Origin: Gymnogyps californianus
Lineage: Eukaryota; Chordata; Aves; Accipitriformes; Cathartidae
Direction of reading: 5' to 3'
NCBI RefSeq assembly: GCF_018139145.2
Contig: NC_059478.1
Coordinates: 29,759,001 to 29,823,000 of the forward strand
Length of the DNA stretch: 64,000 nt
Shown here: positions 38,001 through 50,973 of the stretch, in pieces
Numbering within the stretch: position 1 is the first letter of the stretch
How the letters are laid out: every line of letters begins with the position of its first letter
The notes under the pieces: model-generated
Seen by the model: only the letters and a program-made list of their open reading frames with translations
What the model was told of the DNA's origin: nothing
Database searches by the model: none
Translations under genes and position numbers: made by a program

Positions 38001-41000
38001 TCTGCTGTGACCTGCCCCTCCTGTTAGCATGAGACTGGCTGTGCATGTTACGCCTCATGATCTACTGCTGATGATGCACGTGGCTAAAAAGAAATACATC
38101 TGGCTGGAGCAGCTGAAGGTAGCATGTGCTGTCTCCTGTGCAGGAGGGCAGAGAAACAAGCCCCAGACCTCACCTCCCGTTAGCACTGCTCTGACAAGGC
38201 AGTGGCCAGCAGAAATACAGAGATCTACCAGAGCAGCACCTGGAAGGGAAGGATGCAGCAGGGCAGAATCACGTTACTTGATGCAGTGGTATCACCTGGA
38301 GCTGTTGCCTACCAGAAACCTGTCCAGTTGTGTTCCCTGTGCTCCTGCAGGAATGAAAGAAAAACAGAACAATGTTTTCATCCTGTTAGCTCTGCGTGTC
38401 CAAATGCCGACTATTAGAGGCCAGGACTGGTAGCCAAGGGAACAGTCCTCCCACAGGAAAAGAAGAAAAACACAGCTGAACAGCATGTAGAGAGGACAGC
38501 ACACAAAAGGCTCACCAGATTATGAGAACATTTGGGTTTTGTTGTGGGGTTAGGGTTTTTTTTTTTTTAAATATAGATGGCTAGCTCTAATCTTTTATCC
38601 ATTTTGAGCGCTTAGACTGCCTGCAATCCAAAGTGCTGGGGCACTCTTCAGCCTTTAATTGGTTCTGGGAATGCTTCAAACAGCTATTGCTGTCCCATCA
38701 AATAAATGCACAGCTGGGTCTGAACTAAAAAACTTGTTCAGTTTCCAAAAATCAGACCTTCGTGTGTGTGTGCACCTACCCACTGGTTCAGCCCTGGCTA
38801 CAGATAGAAAGTGAAGAAGCTCGTGATGAAAGACTATGTTTCTGTCCCAGCCCTCACCTCCTCTGCCCCACAGGGGTTTAAACTCTGTGCAGGCCCTTAT
38901 TTAATAAATGCACATTAACAGCCATGTGTTGGTGCCATAGGGGCATATTCCTGCTGGGAGTTTCACCCCATATGGATTGTAAAGGAATTAACAGAGGAGA
39001 TCTTGAACTTGTGAATGATTTCTCTTTCAGGTTGTCCAGACACTTTGCAGATATCTGAGAGATAATTTGATCTGATTTGGGATTATATTCCAGGAAAGAC
39101 CTGATCGGAATATGCCATGATCTTGATCTGGTTCCTTCATTAAATTAGCAAAATAGGCTTTGAATTGTGATGATTTCCTTTAGGAACACACATACCTGGG
39201 ACCAAGCTCTGGAAATCGTCATCTGTTTAACTCCAGAGCTAAACAAGGTAGTCTAGCATCTATAAGGAGTCCTAGCAGGCTTTCTGTTGCACACAGTGTT
39301 ACTGTAGCTCTTGCTGCACTCTGGAGACATCAGGGAAGAAAGCAGTTTGATATGATGCTTTCCAGCGATCAGGAGATGCTTCAAGGGCCAAATTTAATTA
39401 CTTGTCCTTTTCTTTTACTGATTGAGCAATGAGAAAAAATAGAATTCACTTTGAATTAATTAGTCAGTTGATCTCATTTTGTATAAGGACAGGTAAGTTC
39501 TAGCTAGAAATAACTCCTCTGCTATGCAATTTATTCTGGCTCATCTCTGTTGTGAACCCACCCTTCTTTTCAGACTCTCTAGTATTTTGGTCCTGTTTTT
39601 CTTCAACAGCTCTGCTATGAACTATCTTTTGGAGTGTTTGGGCCAAGCTAAGTTACACTCCAGCAAGTCCTTTAAAACAATCACATAGGTCCCAGCTGAG
39701 GGAAGGTGATGCTTGATGTGCTGCAGAAAGTGTGCAGAGTCCCTTTGGTTTTAACTATATTCATAGGCTGAGCAGTATTGCACATAGCAATTTCTAACAA
39801 GAAACAGCATTTATGTTTGTCACTTATTAATTCAAGCCTCCAAGCACAGAGAGTACTCAATCAATTCTTCACACATTCATCTGATCAATTTGCGGTGTCA
39901 TGACAAAAGCAGAGAAATATCCCGCATCCCAGATTGCACAAGGACCTTTCTGAAAGAAAATTTTCCAGTATTAAGGTTCAATGCAATTAGTTTTCAAGGT
40001 TATATCTGTTTCCCAGTCTCACAATATCTGTGATTCAGCCCAGTGAACAGGAACGGAATCAAAAAGCTTTGTTCTTTCATACTTAAACATCAAAAGATGT
40101 TACTAACTTTCTTGCTGTCACCTTATGTATGTCCCCAGGCAACGTTAATGCCTTTCAAGAGCACTAAGCGAAGCGTGAGCAGCCTGAAGCTTGCTGCTCT
40201 TCAGCAGTGTCAGCAGTAGGCTCCTGAGCACCAGGTGTCTTTGCTTGCCCCTATGTGCCATTTTCCCAGGTTGTGTGTGCAATGCTGGCATTGCACTCTG
40301 GCAAAGGACCTCACCTTTGGCTCTCCAGAGGGCAACGTTTCGACTGGTGCTTTTAAGATAGAAAACTTTTCCACAATTTGGCTCAAAGTTCTCATCGATT
40401 CTTGCAATGTATCTGCTTGTGGGATGACAGCAATTATTCTGGCTCAGTACTGCAAAATGCTGAGGGGAAATATTCATAGCAATCAAGTGGAAGTTATTTA
40501 TTTATTCAAATCATTGATCAAAACCCTTTCTTGAAATTGTTCCCCAAACATTATAATGGGGAAAATAGTACATATAAGATGCTTCCGGGGCTCTGCTATG
40601 GTATAAATATAGCCTTAGGTTCCAACTTGCAACTGCACAATGTCTAAGGCAAAATCATCCTGCATTTGAAAGGACTGAATGCTTTACATTCTTACCTAAA
40701 GATCACGAGGGACACATACAGGTACTGTGTAAGAAAATACATTCTAACCATAGGCTTTAGTTTAACACACATATTAGGATGGCATTAAATTAGGAAAGAA
40801 AATTTATGTGTGTGAGCTGCCAGTCTGAGGCAGGTTTGGGTCCCCGTGACAGCTAACGTCACTCTATCTCAGCCTACCTGACAAATAGGATACTATGTAT
40901 TTCCTTTGTACCAACTGCAGAACAAATAAGCAAAACAATGCCATAGGGAAAATGTTCCATTTAAGGAGGCACACAAAATAACTTCCCTGAAGGTAACACA

Positions 41001-44000
41001 GCAAGACTGCTTGCAGTGTTGACAGTGTCACAGCTTCTGATTTTCTCTTCAGCAGTTATTAATAACACTTGTGCTGAGGTGGCTATTGCATCTTTCCAGA
41101 ATAATACTCCACAAATATTATCAGAATAACATTCAAAGGCCAGTTTCTCGTCTTAGTGTTTCTTGGCTTGTAAAGAATTGACAAGTCCTTGCCATGCTAA
41201 ATATTGTTTGGAGAATAATCAGTTTGGGCCCCTACTGACATCGTGTGACCTGAAATAAATCAATAGCTGGTCAGTGCCTTGTCCTCTTTTCCTGTACTAT
41301 AGAGATAATACAGGTTTCCTTCTCAGGAGTTTGCAGAAGAGGTTGTTGCAAAGCAATGAGAGTTTCCTGGGCAGGAAGCTCTATAGGAACATGGCATGCT
41401 TCCAGTCGCAGGAGAGCTGGAAGGAAAGCAGCTCACTTCTTTTCAGTATTTTTTGTGAGACAATGAAATGCTCAGACCAGGCCATTAAGTGTCAAACGAG
41501 GACTGTCAGAATAAGGAACTTCTCACATAAATTCAGGTTAGCCTCATCTTCAAGTTATGAAATTACATCATGGCCAAACAATTAACATTTTTCTTCAGTG
41601 GCTTTCTTGCCCCAACTCTGTATGTAACGGCTCTGTGAGCTGAAAAGCAACTCTGTTGCTTGTGATTCACTGGGTGAAGTGGACTAGAATGCTGCGGGTG
41701 ACAACTGCGGTATAAACATGCGGGGTTTTCATCTTCTTTCTTTCTTCTGTTTTACCAGAAGCCTCTCAGTTGCTAAGAAAAACTTGCCAGGGTATGTTTA
41801 AAGCACTGTATTTCAGTTTTGCATAGACAGAATGAGATCTTATAGAGAACTCCCACCATACTCATGAATTGGAGCATATGTATGCATTACAATTATGCTG
41901 TTCACAAATCCCCATCTGAAACCACCACTCCCAAGTGGCCTTAATTTTATAATTCCATATCACACAAATTTCTTACTAGTTGATCTAGGGGAAAAAAAGG
42001 ATTATAAAAAAGACTATATTACAAAGCCGTATTACCATATTACAAACAAGACTGTAAAATAAAGTGTGCTGTAAGTATAAAACATCATATTTGGAACAAA
42101 TATACCATTGGTAATTGTAACTAGTGTTAGAGTAGAAGGCAATAACAACAAATTAGAAAGATGTATAGTCTGAAATTAGTGTAATTAGTGGTTATTGTGT
42201 TTGCTTCAAGTGTGGATACTGAAAAATGAAAGCACTGGGAGGCTACAGATATGGCATACAAAATTAGACATCAAAAATTTGGCACAGAATTGATCATTGA
42301 AGTCTTAAGAGTCTTGGAGAAATCTGTTTTGTGTGGATTCTGGGCCATATTGTTGATCCAGTGTCTGGAAAATCAGAGCAGGATACTAGTGTTTGATACT
42401 CAAATACGTACTAGGGACTTTGTACAATCCTGAATCTTAGATTGTGGGTCTCTGGATTGGGGGTGTCATTACGGGTGCACCCAAATGGCCTAATATCAGG
42501 ACCTGAATTGAACCCCTGGGTGTTACCCCAGCACAAATTATTGCAATAATAATACAACTGGATATATTGCTTATTTTCTAATCTGTTTCTTGCTATGTGA
42601 TGACTCCTTTTCCTCCCTCTACCTTCTTGCTTCACCCCCAAAAAAGCCCAAACCTGAGCAGAACTGTATCATTCTGAGGTCTAGTGGATGAGATGCTGGG
42701 AAGCGCAAGGGAAGGAGGAATTCTTCCTTCTCCATCTGCCAAAGGAGAAGAGCTACCTGGGAGAGTTCTTCTCTCTCACATGATGAAGTGAAAAATTGCC
42801 GACAGAGTGAATTTCCTTCTGCACCGAACAAAGAGTTTGTACTGTAACAAGGAACTTGCTTTCTTGGTGTGGCAATTACACATACAAAGTCTCCCAGACT
42901 GTCCATCTGAGTAGGTGTGTAAAGCTAGAAGAACTACCTTCACACATACGTTGCAGAGAGGAATTGTTACTGATGGCTGAATGAAAGGTAAGCAAGCTGC
43001 AAAACTGCTTTTATTACAATATAACACAGAAACAGAACCACTAGAACAAGTCTGTTTTTCTACAGAAACAGAACCACCAGAACAAGTCTGTTTTTCTGTT
43101 TCTACAATGTCATTCAGCTTCTTTACCCGACAGCATCTTTTGTCCAGAATTAATCCAAATGACACTTAACGACACAACATGATGTGGCGCCAGTGGTTTT
43201 TGCATCTCAGTACAAAACCAGCACTCCACTGGCGATCTTTTCACAGCTGCAGGAAGCATCCTGCAGTGAATGCTTTCATCATTTAAAGCCATGTATTCAT
43301 AAGTCTATTTAATTAATTAGAGTTGGTCACCGTTCCTTCTGAAGTATATTGCTGCTGTATTAAAGGAGGTCAGCTGTATGCTTAGATCAATACAAACAAA
43401 TGAAATGCAGACAGTGGTTTAGGAGCTGTGAAGTTGAGATAAACTCCTTTATTTCTTAGGCAATCCACTGATCCTGAAGAGATCAACAGGTCTTCTGTAT
43501 TTCCAAGTATGCTATTATGATCACATATCTATCACTCTTTGTTTATGACCTCAGAGGCTTTGGAGGAACAGTTTTCTTCCCAAGAGGACATAAAATTTAG
43601 CCTTTGTAACATCAGGTAAAAAGAAAGAGCAGGAAGATATCGGCCTTTTGGTAATACCCTCATAATATCAGAGCAAGATGGTTATAAGCCAAGATTTGCA
43701 GTACAATTTTCACCTCTTAACGGATTTTGATTGTGTCTCCTGAACATAATCTCTAGGTTGAGAATAGACTGCTATTAGTAGAGTCTATGGTCTCTGCTGT
43801 AGACTGCATTAACCGCATATGATTTATAATACACTGAAATGAGACTGGCTGATCTTTTTTTTTTTCAATGCTTTGTCGCTTTGGAGGGAAAATAATCAAA
43901 TAGGAGAGGGCCTTACCCATCTAATGCATCTGTTATAGCATCATCAATATCTGTGTAAAAAAAGATATAGGTGTGTCCGGAACAGGCAGCAAACTGTTCA

Positions 44001-47000
44001 GAGACAGCCTGAAAACACTTTAAACTGTTTTTGATGGTGTTTTAGTGGAACAAAAGAGCCTTCCTTAATTTGGGTTTGCCTTTTCAACCGATGGTACAAA
44101 TTTGCATGATACTTCATAAACTTATCTGTACTAACACACTTGACAGCTTTTATGAAAATAGTTCCTTTTATAATATGTAAACTCTGCAAGTCTCCAAGTT
44201 CTCAAGTGCTATGAAAAAAACTCCCCACAACATGCACTTTATATGTGGCTTTCATTATCTGCAATGCGTGTCACTTTCATTGAGGATGTGCCCAGGTGCC
44301 CGTTTGCTGCGTCAACTGGAAGTTCCCCGGGGGGATCACTGACAATCCTTAGTCCTGGTGGAAGAAAGCCTGCTCTAGTGCAGTAGGTTGGTTTGGACTG
44401 AGGATCTGAACAAGCCGCTCAGAGGCAGTGAGCATTACAAGCTCAAAAAAAAGATCAGGGCTTAAAATGTCACCCAACTCTCCAGCGCCTTGAGCCACCT
44501 GTAATTGCCTACTTCTGAACACATGGCTTCCAAATTGTTTTATTACTAGACTGTTACACTCCGCAGAGGCAGCATTTACTTACCTTTCCCAAGTGAAACA
44601 AATGCCCAGAATATTACCTAGCAAAGAATCAGGCAAAGTGTGTTCCTCTAAAAGAGCTTTACCTTCTTGAACTGCCATAAAATATTAACTGTGTTAACAG
44701 AAAAATTAATCTCACTTTTGTCACCACTGCTATTTTTTTTTCAGGCTGCTGAAAACAAGAGCCGTAGGCCTTACACCCACGGTACGCAAGAATGTTTTTC
44801 ATATACTGCCATCTGTCGTTACAGTGCACCCGTTTCATCCCTGCACTGTGCCGCTGGGGTTGTTATTCCCGCAGTAAGCACATCCTTTCCAAGAAGTCTT
44901 TTAAAAGTGCAGTTAATTTGGAAGAACTCCTTTCATTCATCCATGCTCTGCCTCAGACAGCGTGCAATGAGATTCTAACAATTCTGCTTTCAATTGTGGC
45001 AATAGCCAAATTGGTGGTGTTTTTTCTCCCGCTTTATTTACTTCAATAGTAAGTTTGTATCTTTATTCAGACCATAACCAGAGCATTCATGTTCTAAATC
45101 AGCAGTAAATTTACAGCAAAACATACACACACATCACAACTTTGCATATATTTATACACACCAAAATCATAAAGGATCGTGTCAGTGCATGAATACATTT
45201 ACATATACTGCCCTACTTATTTAGACAGCTGTTTCAGAATATGTACGTTTAGTTACGGTTTGCATATATATAAGCTATGGCTTTGAGTCCAAAGTCTGAT
45301 CAGTTAGCACCTTGCTCCCTAAATCTATATTATAAAAAATAGAACATAATGTTTCAGAAGCTGGCAGGAAAGTAAAACAATTTGTGTGTAACTGAATAAG
45401 GGGTGATCACCGTGTGTTGGAGAGCAATCCTAAAGCAGTCAGGCACACATGGCACTCAAGATACACAGTGACAAACCAGTTGGCAAGATGCTAAAAACAA
45501 CATTCAGGCTAAACGTATCTAAAACCTGTGCGCCTGCCTTGTCTGAAAGGGAATCTCCCGCCTTGGATACTCATCTGTAACTCAGTAGGTCTAGGCCAAT
45601 TCCTAGCTCTCTTACTTCCTCCACAATCTGGGGCAGCTCTCTTAAGCTCTGCCCCTGTAGCTCATCTGCCCAGCAGAGCTAATTAAGTTCCTTTCTTTCC
45701 TGCTTCTGTCTCTCCTGCCCATTTCCTTTGCAAGATCTATAGGCAGAGATGTTTCTATGTACATCCTGCCGTACAGGCTCATTACTGTTTTGGGCTTGGC
45801 ATCACCTGAATGTGACTTAAATGTTTCTTGATCTGAGCTGACCAGGGAAAAGCTTCTCACTTTCAGGGCCTAAAGCAGCATGTCCCCCCTGGACCTGGAA
45901 TCGTTGCAGACAGCAAGAGGCACCGTCCAGGACAACATGCTGCCTGGACAAACTTCTCACAGTTAAAAAAGTTGACAGTACAAGCAAAGGACAGTATTTC
46001 TCTGTCCAGAGAGAGCAAAATAAGCATGGGTTTAATGCGAAAGTGGTGAGACTTAAACGTCACGTGAAGGCAGCTCAAAATCCGTGCTTGTTCCAGCAGG
46101 AAGTTAGCTCAGAAAATATGTGGGATTCACAACAGTCTCTGAAGAGCAGAAACCTTTACACGGCAGCAAGCTATTCAGCCTGAGCCCAGCACAGAATTAC
46201 AGTTCCTGGTTATAAACATTTGCATTGGAGGGAAAAAAAAGGGATGTTATGGACCAATTTTTCAGAACTCACTCACTGTGTATGATTGCTCTTTAGTCAG
46301 TTTGATGCTGTAATGCACTGAAACTTATTTCCACTGGTCACCATGGATTTTTATATTCAAAATACAGGCTATATTCCTATATTCCACAGACTATTCCTAT
46401 ATTCTTACTTCATGTACTATGGAAATCTAGGGGCAATATAATTCCACAAGAAAAACTACGTACAGCCATCTTGAAACTGACTGCTGATATTGTTCAATAC
46501 ATTTCAAGTAGAATACATGCAAGAACCTTCTTTCACTTGTATCTCTCGAGGTTGTCACATGCAAAACAAAAAAAAAAATCATACAGTATCAGGGTTTATT
46601 TGTACACTTGATTAATCTTCCGGTTTTCCTCTCAGTTTGCATCTTTTGGTGATTTATTACCCTTACCCAAAATCCACTGTAAGTGTAAAATTTAAATTTT
46701 GGATCTAGAAATATTAAAACATCTCAGTTGTTTAAAAAAAAATATTTCCTTTCAAGACACTTGTAGTGAGCTTTGTTGATGCTGCCTTTAAGAGTGATGG
46801 TAGAGTTGCATAAATCAACACACTTTGAAGCTTTCTCAGTATAGTGAAGCTTCAGTGACAAAGATGTTTAAGAACAGCTTTGAAAGAACTAAGAGAGGAC
46901 TTCTTAAACAACACCCATTTGGCTCAGGTACTTCAACAGAACATATCATCTAGAGCATTTAGAAATCTGTGAGTGCTTGTAAATATCTAGCCGCCAGCTC

Positions 47001-48840
47001 TCACAGAGGAACCATCTCACTGCACTCAACAGAATTACTCCTGCACGTATTAGTAAGTTCTGGGCCTTGACTTTTAAGCCACAGCCTAAGAGGAGGAAGA
47101 AAGAGCCAGCTGCTCTTTGTGCAAATCTGGCATGTTCTGAATTTTTTAAGCAGTAGGTAGCAGAAAACATGCTAGCATACTTAATTCACTATTCCTCCTA
47201 AAAAATATTGAAAATTAATTAGAAGTAATTCTTTAATTTCAGCTGTTGCTATGGCTGTGTGCAAGTTGAAATGCTGGCATGCTGAGAAACACAGGAATGC
47301 ATGTACTTTGCTAACTTGCCAAGCGAGGTGACATCCCTTTAGCAGTATGGTTGTGGCATAAACCAGTATCCAGAACTATCTGGTCCTTCAGGTGTCATGT
47401 TTATTTCAGACTGGAGAGTCCATATTGTTAGCAGCTCTGACAGAACCTCTTCATGCGTTCTGAACGTATATAGCACAAACACAGCAACTGAGTGTAACAT
47501 CCAGCACTTGCACAGGAGTGCCCCATCCCACATCAGGATGTTTGAACACCAACTCTGTTGTAGGTGAACTCTCAATGTCATTTTTCATCCTCAGTTACCA
47601 AGGCATTTGTTTCTATCTTTTCAGATTGAGAGATATTATTTTTTATTTAAAAGATAATACAAAACAACTGTGAGCTGCTTTTTACCATGGGGGGGGAGGG
47701 GGGTAGAGTATTGTAGAAGATTCATATCACAATGTTTAGAAATGTCAATGAATATATAAAAGCGGCAGATGGGAGCAAAAAGCGGTCATCAGATTGAGTA
47801 TAACACCAAAGCATGAAGTTAAGCAGGAAGGAGACTAGTGACAATGGGGTTTGCGCGGGCACTCCCTGTGCAAATCAGTGTTCCCAGTAAAGCGAGGTCT
47901 GTGATAGAGCCAGGCACACACACCCAGCAGGGGTGTGCACAGGCGGGCATTTCAAATCAATGAGCACACACGGATGCAGCTCACACTGTGAATGGCAAAG
48001 CACCAGCATTCAGAGGTTGTCACCCAACAGACATCTGTTTCAATTTTGTAGGCTAGACCTCCATTGAAGAAGACAGCAGCCGAGTACAACTCTATCCCAA
48101 GACTGCACACTGCTACAGAACAGCTTTTACTTGTATGCTGAAGTGATCCACCCCTCAGTTTCTTCACAGCTTTCCTACATGGCCATTTTTCCTGAACCCA
48201 GTTCTTCACTGAAGATGTTCCTGGGCAAGAAATTTTTGGCTTGGCTCCAACTGAATGCTTAATTATTTAGAAATCAAAGTATATCCAATAATTCCATAAC
48301 ATTGATTTACAATCAAATAAACATTTCCACAAATGAAATAATTATACTAACAGCCTGTAAAACTTAGACTGAATTGAGAAATCAAAACTTCTCAGATGAA
48401 ATTATGACATTAAACATGATTTAAACATGAGCAAGATATCAAATTATTATTTCTCCCTATAACAAGTAATCTCTTTTTTCCTCCTAGTTACAAGTGCCGT
48501 TTTGATGGTATGACAACAAAGTAAGTAAATCAGCAAGTTTAAATACAACATTAGGATAACAAATGTTACCTTCAGCTTGTAAGAGAGATGGCACAGTTCA
48601 AATGTCCAAGCTGGGATTACCTTGCAACTGTGATTTTTGTGTGTGTGTGTTAGAACTGGTCCGAGCAGAAGCCTCAATGGTGAAGTGCCAGACACGAGAG
48701 AGCGCCTTTCATACTTGAAACCACAGGGATAAACTTCCAAAAGGCCAGAAGTTTTTGGCTTCCTTAAAGAAGAGGAAGGATCTAAGCAAGACACTTAAGA
48801 ACTTGTGTATTCAAAAATGTAGAAAGGCACAGCAGAATTA
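38001..48840. other. intergenic DNA downstream of COA7
   Basis: AT-rich sequence lying beyond the 3' end of COA7. It holds a 36-bp tandem duplication (43026-43097), a T-run near 38559 and a G-rich run at 47689-47703. No exon of another gene is recognised. A long alternative COA7 3' UTR could extend into its right end, but I see no way to prove that here. Confidence 0.45.
43026..43097. repeat. 36-bp tandem duplication
   Basis: Positions 43026-43061 and 43062-43097 are two copies of a unit containing ACAGAAACAGAACCAC and AACAAGTCTGTTTTTCT, with one visible difference (CTAG versus CCAG). The unit length is a multiple of three, so a short plus-strand ORF runs through both copies, but nothing else supports coding. 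Confidence 0.92.
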
Positions 48841-48869
48841 GTCGTTTGTTGCATCCACAAAAATATAAG

Positions 48870-48906
48870 TTTATTTGCATATCCAAATACTTACAGGATG
48901 TTTATT
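48870..48906 (-). promoter_or_regulatory. candidate COA7 poly(A) signals
   Basis: On the minus strand there are two AATAAA hexamers, at 48906-48901 and 48875-48870, about 86 and 117 nt past the COA7 stop codon. The second is followed by a TTTTTGTGG stretch near 48866-48855, a plausible GU-rich downstream element, so cleavage around 48850 is likely. More distal sites may also be used. Confidence 0.6.
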
Positions 48907-48991
48907 TAAGTGAAAACTGTATGCTTCTAATTTAAATAACAAGTTCACTTGCCATTTAAAACTGCAGTCTTAATAACTGCAACTGACAGTT

Positions 48992-49440
48992 TTACTCCCC
49001 AAACGTTAAAGAACTTGAGGCTTCTTTCTGTTCTTTATGCAACTGTTTTGCCCTGTTTTTCAAATCCTCTGCCTTAGCATCATTCTTCTCAACGCCATCT
49101 CCCAGTTTGTACATTCGACTGGCATTGGCACAAGCCCACATGTGACCCAGCTCACACCCTTTCAGCGAGTACTTCAAAGCACGGTTCATGTCCTTAGGGA
49201 CCCCAGGTGCTCCTTGGAGGTATATTACACTGAGGTTGAAGCAGCTAGGAGCAAAATTGCCATCGCAGGCTTTTGTGTAATAGTCCCTAGCGACAACGGG
49301 GTCAGGTTTATCATCGTTTAGTCTCCCATCATGGGCCAACAGCCCAACGTTATGACATGCATTTGCTGACTTCTTCCCACCTTTCTCACATGACTTCATA
49401 AAAGAGTTGTAGGCAGCTTTCAAATCTGGGTCGAGTCCAC
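48992..49440 (-). CDS. COA7: COA7 coding exon 3 (terminal)
   Basis: Follows the acceptor CTTGGCCGACAG and codes for residues 83-231, ending LTFGE and a TAA stop. It contains three cysteine pairs (100/111, 141/149, 178/186) and the most conserved Sel1 hairpins. Its base composition is ordinary, unlike the GC-rich first two exons. Confidence 0.96.
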
Positions 49441-50875
49441 CTGTCGGCCAAGAAACCAAAAGATTACTGTAAGGACATGCTAACACAGATGGGAGCTCTC
49501 TGCTTTGCAGCATGCTTCCCAGTGCTCTTTGGGAAATACAGCATCCCTCACTTTAGATGCTACAGTCAAAATTTAGGACTTCAGAGACACTATCATTGTC
49601 TCAATTACAAAAGTTTTGCTAATGTCTTCGAGTTAGGAAACCCTCCTCCACTCCCCAGTAATCACCACAGCTTATGCAGACAAAAAAAAACCCCAAATCA
49701 CAAAACACTCTTTCTGCTACTACATCTATGGATTTCTTAATAGCTTACACTAGGCAAAGTATTCTTTTGCCAGTATACCTACACGTACACTGAGACTGTA
49801 ACTAGTTTTGAACTGCAGTAAAAATATCATGTTCCTTACTAGTATTGTCATTTGGAAGAAGCCTCACTAGTTTAACTGCTTCCCATTACCGTATCAGCAG
49901 ATACATTTTGGGCAGACTTGGGGCCCTCTTATGTAAGCAGTGTTACCAGTCTGTAAGTTTATTCCTTCCTTACTTTCTCTAAAAAAGAACAACGAGCCAA
50001 GAAGAAATCCAAATTTTAAGAACAGAACACACAGCAACATTCAGCACTGGATATACTTACCACTTATACAGACGTAATTATAAAAAAATAATACACGTGG
50101 TTAACCTAAAGTTGATTCTTCAGAAGGAAGCAATTTAAGGTTTTCACCCTTCCCCAGCTTTTATGATGTGACCATAAGAGGGGCAGGACTGGTAGTTCCT
50201 CCTTCAAGGCCAGGAGGAAACGCAGGCGTTCAGCACCTTTGCAAAAGCAAGAGCTGTGTTTCCTCACAGGCATCAGCCGCCCTCCCCGCCCCGGTGCCCG
50301 TACACAGAGGAGTACACGCTGCTGGCGGGCCCACCACAGACCGGCGGCCTCTGTGCTGCGGGCGAAGAACCCGCGACACCCGCCCCACCGTGCCGAGCCA
50401 CCAGCGGCTCCGGCGCGGGCAGCGGGCAGGAGGGGCTTAGAGGCAACTGAAGGCATGCGGGCAGGAGAGGGAGCCGCCGGCGGGGTACCGGGACGGCGGG
50501 TAAGCGCAGGCGGCGACACGAGCTCCAGGACGGCGCGCCCCCGGCCCACCTTTGCCGATGGCCTGGTAGGCCCCCAGCTTGTAGCAGCTCTCGCTGTGCC
50601 CGTGCGCCTCGCAGTTGTCGCGCAGCACCCGCGCCGCCGCCACGAAGTCCTTCCTCACGGCGTCCAGGTAGTCGGCGAGGCGCTGGCAGCCTGCAAGGCA
50701 CCGGTGACGGGGTTGAGGATCCCGCCGGCCCCGGGGAGGCGGGCGGGGAGCCACGGCGGGGCCGCTTACCGTCCGGGTCCTTCTCCTTGAAGCACTGGTA
50801 ACTGTACTCGACGTGCAGATTCTCCAGATAGCCCCGCACCTCCTCCTCGTCCTCGAAGTTGATGAGCCCGGCCAT
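48992..50875 (-). CDS. COA7: cytochrome c oxidase assembly factor 7 (Sel1-repeat protein), complete, 3 coding exons
   Basis: COA7 is a soluble protein of the mitochondrial intermembrane space, described as a haem-binding factor needed for assembly of complex IV; loss of the human gene causes ataxia with neuropathy. Coding exons are 50875-50770, 50690-50550 and 49440-48992 (106, 141 and 449 nt), giving 231 residues, the length I know for the human protein. Introns are 79 bp (GT at 50769-50768, AG at 50692-50691) and 1109 bp (GT at 50549-50548, AG at 49442-49441), both after the first base of a codon. The start ATG opens [13 protein letters not shown], matching the family N-terminus; the frame stays open upstream, but family length and homology fix this ATG. 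The protein is a row of Sel1-like helical hairpins with diagnostic stretches [26 protein letters not shown] and [18 protein letters not shown]. Ten cysteines fall in five regular pairs. There is no cleavable presequence, in line with Cys-dependent import through MIA40. The promoter is a CpG island; ZYG11B starts 3 kb away on the other strand. Confidence 0.97.
50550..50690 (-). CDS. COA7: COA7 coding exon 2
   Basis: Length is 141 nt, residues 36-82 plus one base of codon 83. It begins after CCTTGCAG and ends at the donor AAAG|GTGGGC. It encodes [16 protein letters not shown] through [14 protein letters not shown], with Cys37, Cys62 and Cys71. GC content is very high because it lies in the promoter CpG island. 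Confidence 0.95.
50770..50875 (-). CDS. COA7: COA7 coding exon 1
   Basis: Encodes residues 1-35 and the first base of codon 36. The ATG sits in the context CCGGCATGGCC. It ends in an EKDPDG stretch with the donor GGTAAG. It carries the first cysteine, Cys28. Confidence 0.95.
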
Positions 50876-50909
50876 GCCGGAGCTGACAGGGCCGCCGCGC
50901 AGGGCCGCC

Positions 50910-50973
50910 CGCGAGCATCGAGCGATCGATACGGCGCCTCCCGCGAGCGCCGAGCGATCGATGCGGCGCCGCT
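50910..50973. repeat. 32-bp tandem duplication in the COA7 leader or promoter
   Basis: Copies at 50910-50941 and 50942-50973 share CGCGAGC, CGAGCGATCGAT and CGGCGCC and differ at a few positions. Each contains the palindromic word CGATCGAT. The repeat begins 35 bp upstream of the COA7 ATG, so it lies in the 5' UTR or core promoter. Confidence 0.9.

Noticed and set aside
38029..38433. 134-codon plus-strand ORF beginning MRLAVHV
   Set aside because: No recognised domain; composition and shadow ORFs look random.
44667..45049. Sequence after a T-rich run and CAG at 44744, with ORFs of 85-103 codons, considered as an exon
   Set aside because: The acceptor-like context leads into no family-like protein, and a hydrophobic C-terminus in one frame is not enough.
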